This document shows positions 15,253-20,178 of a stretch of 20,178 nt of DNA, one piece after another. The DNA comes from UMGS172 sp045546915 (GTDB lineage Bacteria; Bacillota; Clostridia; Oscillospirales; Acutalibacteraceae), in NCBI GenBank assembly GCA_045546915.1, contig JAZQDU010000017.1:1-20178 (forward strand), given 5' to 3'. Under the pieces are notes generated by a model. It was given only the letters and a program-made list of their open reading frames with translations, had not been told where the DNA came from and searched no databases. Within the stretch, counting starts at the first letter, position 1, and each line of letters starts with the position of its first letter. The position numbers were made by a program, and so were the translations under genes.

Positions 15253-15825
15253 TTAAATATCATTATTATATTTTACGGCGTACTCATTATAAGCATCTAA
15301 AGTATCGGGATGTAGTGGCTTTCCCTTACTCGACATATTATTGACAGTAAATTTAAGCACGGCGAATATTGCTTTATCAATATCATTTTCGGCCAATTTT
15401 CTAATATCATCAACGTCTATATATTCTCGGTCGGCCGATGTTAAATCAGCAAGATATACAATTTTTTGCGATAACGTCATACCTGCTTTGCCGGTTGTAT
15501 GATACCTTATTGCTGATATTATTTCCTCGTCGGTTATCTTTAACTCCTTTTGAACATACAAAGCGCCCGACATTGCATGCCAAATTTGCGGTGAGGCTTT
15601 TTCAACAGCAGTTAGCATTATACCAAACTCATTAAATAATTGCAACTGTTCATTATCGCTTGTGTTTTTAGTGATATCATGAAGCAATCCCGCTAAATAC
15701 ATTTTATCGGGATCAGCGCCTAAATCTTCGGCTAATCTTTTTGCCTCTAAGGCGACACACAGCGAATGATAGTAGCGTTTTTCATTTAATTTTGATTGTA
15801 ATAAATCTTTATACTTTTCAATCAT
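15253..15825 (-). CDS. yqeK: YqeK-type HD-domain hydrolase (symmetrical Ap4A hydrolase)
   Basis: This 190-residue HD-domain protein has the ligands H20, H49-D50 (LLHDITKN), H83, H109 and D127. Characterised YqeK enzymes split diadenosine tetraphosphate into two ADP and help control this stress nucleotide. The placement between nadD and rsfS is the classical one. The ATG lies six bases after the nadD stop without a clear ribosome binding site, so translation is probably coupled. Confidence 0.92.
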   Translation of the reverse strand: MIEKYKDLLQSKLNEKRYYHSLCVALEAKRLAEDLGADPDKMYLAGLLHDITKNTSDNEQLQLFNEFGIMLTAVEKASPQIWHAMSGALYVQKELKITDEEIISAIRYHTTGKAGMTLSQKIVYLADLTSADREYIDVDDIRKLAENDIDKAIFAVLKFTVNNMSSKGKPLHPDTLDAYNEYAVKYNNDI

Positions 15826-15831
15826 CTTTTT

Positions 15832-16431
15832 TCACTTTTTATATAAACCGTTTTTGTTTATATACTCTAAAATATTTTTAGGTATTAAGTTTTCGGCACT
15901 TTTTTCGTTTGAAATAGCGTCTCTAACCTCGGTAGAAGAAACATTAGGAAAATCTATCTCCAACACATTAAAAATGCCACCCATGTCACGCAAATTTTCG
16001 ATACATTCATCAAATTCTGAATTATCAACACCCTTACGACGCACTGCATAAAACTCGGCAATCTTAAGCAACTCTTTATAGTTAAACCACGAAGTAAAGG
16101 TAGTAACCATATCTCCGCCAATAAGCATTGCTATTTTGCCGTACTTATTTTTAAGTTCAGTCAAAGTGTAAAAGCTATAACTTTTACCCTCGCGTTTAAA
16201 CTCAATATCAGAAACAATCGCCTTTTCGATACCTTCACAAAGCAAATTACACATATCAAGCCTTTGTTCACAATTTGCAAACATACCGGGAATTTCTTTA
16301 TGAGGCGGGATATTGGTAGGTGCTACCAAAACTCGTTCAACTTTTGTTTCTTTTGCTATTGTTTCAAGCATTTTGCGGTGAGCAATATGCGGCGGATTAA
16401 AAGTACCGCCAAAAAACACAGTAACACCCAT
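15832..16431 (-). CDS. nadD: Nicotinate-nucleotide adenylyltransferase NadD
   Basis: NadD joins ATP and nicotinate mononucleotide to deamido-NAD in NAD synthesis. The 199-residue protein has GGTFNPPHIAH (8-18), the nucleotidyltransferase signature, and SSTEVR (165-170), the ATP-binding ISSTxIR-type motif. I start it at the ATG at 16431, one base after the yhbY stop. A GTG 11 codons earlier would add MKTNRLFFVNN, has no ribosome binding site and precedes the natural strand MGVTVFFGG. Neither start has a strong ribosome binding site, which suggests coupling to yhbY. Confidence 0.95.
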   Translation of the reverse strand: MGVTVFFGGTFNPPHIAHRKMLETIAKETKVERVLVAPTNIPPHKEIPGMFANCEQRLDMCNLLCEGIEKAIVSDIEFKREGKSYSFYTLTELKNKYGKIAMLIGGDMVTTFTSWFNYKELLKIAEFYAVRRKGVDNSEFDECIENLRDMGGIFNVLEIDFPNVSSTEVRDAISNEKSAENLIPKNILEYINKNGLYKK

Positions 16432-16432
16432 A

Positions 16433-16726
16433 TTATTTACAAAGAACAATCTGTTTGTTTTCACGTGATTGCTTATAAAGAATGAACTTCGAGCCTATAA
16501 CCTGAACAACATCACTGTCTGTTCTTTCGGCCACCAAATCAGCACATTCTCTAACCTTTATAGGTGAAGTCTCAAGAACTGTAAGTTTAATAAGTTCTCT
16601 TGCTTCCAAAGCCTCATTAACATGCTTTATAAGTTGCTCTCCAACTCCGCCTTTACCGATTTGGAATATAGCATCAAAACTGTTAGCCATACCGCGAAGC
16701 TGCGCTCTTTGTCTTGAATTGAGCAT
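16433..16726 (-). CDS. yhbY: YhbY-type (CRM domain) RNA-binding protein
   Basis: This 97-residue protein has the single CRM fold with the GxxG loop (GKGGVG) and the start LNSRQRAQLRGMAN. Homologs associate with pre-50S particles and aid ribosome assembly. AGGAGA overlaps the rdgB stop before the ATG. It sits between rdgB and nadD, a known order in clostridia. Confidence 0.94.
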   Translation of the reverse strand: MLNSRQRAQLRGMANSFDAIFQIGKGGVGEQLIKHVNEALEARELIKLTVLETSPIKVRECADLVAERTDSDVVQVIGSKFILYKQSRENKQIVLCK

Positions 16727-16742
16727 AATTTAAAATCTCCTG

Positions 16743-17330
16743 TCAGATGTATTTCTTAATTTCATCGGAAAACTTAATAGCCGCATTAGCGCGGTGGCTG
16801 ATTTTATTCTTTTCTTCGGCTGAAAGTTCTCCAAAACAGCCAAATTTTGTGTGGAACAACGGGTCATAACCAAAGCCACCATTGCCTTTAGGTTCACGAA
16901 GTATTTTACCCTCGCAGTAACCTTCTACTGTAAATTCTCTGCCATCGGGGAAAACACACGCAATGCAACTAACAAACCTTGCGGTACGTTTTTCGTCGGG
17001 TACATCTTGTAAATTTTTAAGCAACAATGCATTGTTATCGTCGTCGTTACCTGTTCCTGCATACCTTGCCGAATAAATACCCGGTTCGCCGTTTAAAGCA
17101 TCAACCATTAACCCTGAATCATCTGCCACTGCAGGAAGACCTGTATTCTCACAAGCCGATTTTGCTTTAATAAGTGCATTTTCTCTAAAAGTCAGCCCAT
17201 TTTCTTCAGGTTCGGGAATTCCACCCTCAATCTCGGCAGGTGAAATTACGTCAAAACCTAAAGGTTTTAATATATCTCGGAGTTCTTTAAGTTTTTTCTT
17301 ATTATGACTTGCTACTATAAACTTATCCAT
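16743..17330 (-). CDS. rdgB: XTP/dITP diphosphatase (RdgB/HAM1 family)
   Basis: This 195-residue enzyme cleans the nucleotide pool by hydrolysing dITP, XTP and ITP to monophosphates. Visible motifs are ASHNKKKLKEL at the start, ADDSGL, GYDPLFH and SHRANA at the end, all family hallmarks. I start it at the ATG at 17330, which overlaps the last eight bases of ftsY and has GAGTG upstream. The longer frame reading back into ftsY adds 28 residues without family similarity. Confidence 0.96.
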   Translation of the reverse strand: MDKFIVASHNKKKLKELRDILKPLGFDVISPAEIEGGIPEPEENGLTFRENALIKAKSACENTGLPAVADDSGLMVDALNGEPGIYSARYAGTGNDDDNNALLLKNLQDVPDEKRTARFVSCIACVFPDGREFTVEGYCEGKILREPKGNGGFGYDPLFHTKFGCFGELSAEEKNKISHRANAAIKFSDEIKKYI

Positions 17331-18246
17331 TTTGTTCACTCTTTTCAAACATACCTTGCGAAAAAGCAACAGGGTCAAACGGTTGCAAATCATCAATCTG
17401 CTCACCAACACCAATGTATTTTACAGGAATGCCCAATTCATCGGTAATAGCAAGTACAACACCGCCACGAGCAGTGCCGTCAAGTTTAGTTAAAACAATA
17501 CCCGTAATATCGGCAACCGACTTAAAATCTCTTGCTTGATTTACTGCATTTTGTCCGGTTGTAGCATCTAAGACTAACAACGTTTCAACACTTGCGTCAG
17601 GCAATTCACGTTTTATAATGCGATACATTTTGGCAAGTTCATTCATAAGGTTAGTTTTGTTGTGAAGTCGACCGGCTGTATCGCAGATTATAACATCGGC
17701 ACCTCTTGATTTTGCAGCAGCTATTGTATCAAACACAACCGAAGCGGGGTCGGCACCCTCAACACTTTTTACAATATCTACCCCTGCTCTATCCGCCCAA
17801 ACTTCAAGTTGTTCAATAGCAGCGGCACGGAAGGTATCAGCCGCACCTAAAATAACGCTTTTACCAGTTGACTTGATTTGCGATGCAAGTTTTCCGATAG
17901 TGGTTGTCTTACCCACTCCGTTTACACCTATAACAAAAACAAACGAAGGTTTTGTAGACAAATCAAGTCCTTTAGTATCTTTTAGCATATCAGCAACAGT
18001 TTCTGCCAACATTGACTTAATTATTTCGGGGTCACTTATCTTTTCTTCTTTTACACGCTGACGCAAAATATCGCATATTTTCGCCGATGTAACAGTTCCG
18101 ATATCGCTCATTATAAGAATCTCTTCAAGTTCTTCAAAAAGGTCCTCGTCAATACGTGTAAACGAAGAAAGCATAGAATTGACAGCATTCGAAATTGAAC
18201 TGCGTGTCTTTTTAAGTCCTTCACTTATTTTGCTGAAAAATCCCAT
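17323..18246 (-). CDS. ftsY: Signal recognition particle receptor FtsY
   Basis: FtsY is the SRP receptor GTPase that delivers nascent membrane proteins to the translocon. The 307-residue protein is a short form: an amphipathic start (MGFFSKISEGLKK), the N domain and the G domain, without the long acidic A domain of E. coli. G motifs are GVNGVGKTT (107-115), DTFRAAA (137-143), DTAGR (189-193) and TKLDG (253-257). The start lies 18 bases after the smc stop with CGGTGA upstream. The smc-ftsY pairing is widely conserved in Bacillota. Confidence 0.97.
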   Translation of the reverse strand: MGFFSKISEGLKKTRSSISNAVNSMLSSFTRIDEDLFEELEEILIMSDIGTVTSAKICDILRQRVKEEKISDPEIIKSMLAETVADMLKDTKGLDLSTKPSFVFVIGVNGVGKTTTIGKLASQIKSTGKSVILGAADTFRAAAIEQLEVWADRAGVDIVKSVEGADPASVVFDTIAAAKSRGADVIICDTAGRLHNKTNLMNELAKMYRIIKRELPDASVETLLVLDATTGQNAVNQARDFKSVADITGIVLTKLDGTARGGVVLAITDELGIPVKYIGVGEQIDDLQPFDPVAFSQGMFEKSEQNG

Positions 18247-18264
18247 AAAATTATCACCGTTTAA

Positions 18265-20178
18265 TTATTTGTTTTCGTTAATGTGAAGTGTTTTGATAAG
18301 TTCATCAACATCAAGTTGCAACAACTTGGTTACACCCTTTTCTTGCATGGTAACACCATAAAGCATATCTGCAGCGTCCATAGTGCCTCTTCGATGGGTT
18401 ACGCATATAAACTGTGTGCCAAACTGCGACTTTGTCATATAATTGGCAAAACGCTCAACGTTGATATCGTCAAGAGCCGTATCAACCTCGTCAAGGAAAC
18501 AGAACGGAGGTGCGTTTACCATCATAATAGCAAAATAGATTGATATGGCTACGAGTGCCTTTTCACCGCCCGAAAGACCATCAAGACTGGGAACATTTTT
18601 ACCGGGAAGTTTTGCCACGATATCAATACCGCTTTCAAGAATGTTGTCGGGGTCGGTCATAACAAGTTCGGCATGACCGCCGCCAAAAAGTTCGGTAAAC
18701 ACTTTGGTAAAGTTGGCACCGATTTTTGTAAATCCTTCACTGAATTTTTCCTTCATTTGCGAAGTCAATTCATCAATCAATTTGTTAAGTTCTTTACGTG
18801 AATTTTCAAGATCATCCATCTGTGCCTTCATAAAGACATAACGCTCGTGGACCTCTTTATATTCCTCAATTGCCGAAACGTTAACCGAACCGAGAGCCTT
18901 GATTTTTCCTTTAATTTCTCCCAAGGTGCGCTTGGCTTCTCCTACATTTTCAACCGGTTTTGCAATTTGTTCAGCCTCAGTACGCGTAAGTTCATACTCA
19001 TCGAACAGTCGCCTTACAATATCGTCAAACTCACGCAACATGTTTTCACGACGTTCTTCAAGACGAGCAACCTCTCCACCGAGTTTTTCACGTTGGGCTG
19101 TCATGTCGCGTTCTTTCTGACGAAGTTGCTGACCTTCACGGTCGGCATTATCGCGCTCATTAATAAGTGCCTCGACCGATGCATTAGCGTTTTCTATCTG
19201 TGCCTTACGTTCCTCAACCTGCAATAACAAAGAGTCAATTAACTCGTTTTCTTTTTCGGTCGAACTTTGAGCTTCCGCAATACGTTGCGATAAAGCCTCT
19301 CCTCTATCACCGCTTTGAGAAATAGCATCATTAAGTAACGTTATAGAATTAAGTGTGGCTTCTATATCCTTCTCGGTCTCCATGATTTTTATGCGAAGTT
19401 CGGTAATTCCTGCCGACAATTCTTCTCGGCGGTCAGTAACCGAATCGCGACCACCCGAAAGACCGTCAATCTCGGTCTGTGAAGCATTTTTAAGTGCCTC
19501 AATCTCGGCAATTTTAAGCGAAGATTCAGCAACAGCCTTATCAAGTTCCTTGCTTCTCTCATTAAGCAAGAATTTTTCACCGCTTAAGGCTTCTATTGAT
19601 TTATTAGCATTATCAAGCAGTTCGGTAACACGGCGAATCTCACCCGAAATACGGATTTTATCCTCTTGTGCCGTTGTGAGTTCAGACTTTGCTGCCGTCA
19701 TTTCTGCCTCTAACGATGCCAATTCGCGCGATGCAGAATTATACAAATCAGTAAGCGTTGCATTCTTCTCAGCAAGTTTAATAATTTCCTTATTAAGGTC
19801 TTTAATTTCGCCCGTCCTACTTAAAATACCTGTGTTTTTAGTAAGCGAACCACCGGTTAATGAACCGCCGGCGTTAACAACCTGGCCGTCAAGAGTAACG
19901 ATTTTAAATCTGTATCCGTGCTTCTTAGCAATATTAACAGCTGAGTTTATATCCTCTGCAACCACTGTTTTACCGAGCAACGAGCCAATAACATCACGAT
20001 ATTTCACATCAGTCTCTACAAGTTCACTCGCAACACCAACATAGCCAAAAGCATTTTCCATGCCTTTTTCATCGAGTTGACGTGCCTTAATAGTTGAAAC
20101 AGGTAAAAACGTGGCACGGCCTTTATTTTGCGATTTCAAAAACTCAATACCGCGTTTAGCGTCACTTTCGGTTTCAAC
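18265..20178 (-). CDS. smc: Chromosome segregation ATPase SMC, C-terminal half (partial)
   Basis: The frame is open to the window edge; 637 residues are visible of the roughly 1190 usual, so the N-terminal head and first coiled coil are missing. The visible part starts in the hinge (AKRGIEFLKSQNKGRATFLP and GGSLTGGS). It runs through the returning coiled coil (about 400 residues rich in Glu, Lys and Arg) to the C-terminal head. There LSGGEK precedes the Walker B stretch FCFLDEVD and the D-loop ALDD. SMC forms the condensin ring with ScpA and ScpB, which are not in the window. A TTG at 20139 is internal and not a start. Confidence 0.97.
   Translation of the reverse strand, partial: VETESDAKRGIEFLKSQNKGRATFLPVSTIKARQLDEKGMENAFGYVGVASELVETDVKYRDVIGSLLGKTVVAEDINSAVNIAKKHGYRFKIVTLDGQVVNAGGSLTGGSLTKNTGILSRTGEIKDLNKEIIKLAEKNATLTDLYNSASRELASLEAEMTAAKSELTTAQEDKIRISGEIRRVTELLDNANKSIEALSGEKFLLNERSKELDKAVAESSLKIAEIEALKNASQTEIDGLSGGRDSVTDRREELSAGITELRIKIMETEKDIEATLNSITLLNDAISQSGDRGEALSQRIAEAQSSTEKENELIDSLLLQVEERKAQIENANASVEALINERDNADREGQQLRQKERDMTAQREKLGGEVARLEERRENMLREFDDIVRRLFDEYELTRTEAEQIAKPVENVGEAKRTLGEIKGKIKALGSVNVSAIEEYKEVHERYVFMKAQMDDLENSRKELNKLIDELTSQMKEKFSEGFTKIGANFTKVFTELFGGGHAELVMTDPDNILESGIDIVAKLPGKNVPSLDGLSGGEKALVAISIYFAIMMVNAPPFCFLDEVDTALDDINVERFANYMTKSQFGTQFICVTHRRGTMDAADMLYGVTMQEKGVTKLLQLDVDELIKTLHINENK

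Noticed and set aside
19355..20044. Long Ser-rich plus-strand open frame of 229 codons
   Set aside because: It is antisense to the SMC coiled coil. Ser-rich shadow frames are expected opposite Glu/Lys/Arg-rich coils.
1..20178. CRISPR array, mobile element, tRNA or rRNA
   Set aside because: I found no regularly spaced repeats, transposase or integrase motifs, or tRNA-like cloverleafs; the only sizeable repeat is the hydrolase gene duplication.

Overview
The window is a dense, AT-rich bacterial chromosome segment in which every convincing gene lies on the minus strand, so transcription runs from high to low coordinates. Gene content and order point to a Gram-positive Bacillota, most likely a gut-type member of class Clostridia, perhaps Oscillospirales. 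The clues are smc-ftsY, the nadD-yqeK-rsfS-leuS chain, an EF-P with Lys32 at its tip, a CD1247-type acidic zinc-ribbon protein beside efp, and a CdaR/PucR-like regulator next to ftsEX. The taxonomic placement is inference from gene families; there is no rRNA to confirm it. I see no tRNA, rRNA, CRISPR array, prophage or insertion sequence, and no gene-free gap longer than about 210 bases.

In transcription order, the first block (20178 to 12467) is one tight array of eight genes: smc (cut by the window edge), ftsY, rdgB, yhbY, nadD, yqeK, rsfS and leuS. It joins chromosome organisation, SRP-receptor function, nucleotide-pool cleaning, ribosome maturation and silencing, NAD synthesis and leucyl-tRNA charging, with gaps from about 18 nt down to overlaps. 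Next comes rpsU, with a perfect-consensus promoter and its own terminator. After that terminator come yqeG (HAD phosphatase), an endonuclease-IV-like TIM barrel and an M24 Xaa-Pro aminopeptidase. Then efp, with its own promoter, is followed by the CD1247-type protein and another terminator.

The next group is ispD-ispF (MEP isoprenoid pathway), a membrane-anchored hypothetical protein and an RsuA/RluB-type pseudouridine synthase. A solo sugar-ABC ATPase (UgpC/MsmX type) has its own promoter and a perfect hairpin terminator. The last unit (4660 to 1) is promoter, CdaR-like regulator, ftsE, ftsX and two tandem coiled-coil/M23 peptidoglycan hydrolases. FtsEX is the ABC-type complex that activates such hydrolases at the membrane, so this looks like a complete division or elongation hydrolase module with a duplicated effector.

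The most unusual signal is in that last unit. The two tandem hydrolase genes are 393/396 identical from window base 1 to 396 (against 1214 to 1609). They then fall abruptly to about 72% identity over the 141 bases that encode the signal peptide and the start of the coiled coil. This mosaic looks like recent gene conversion between old paralogs. The other notable points are two intrinsic terminators that abut the ribosome binding site of the following gene, helically phased TTGTAA boxes upstream of the regulator-ftsEX promoter, and a 9-bp inverted repeat framing the rpsU promoter.
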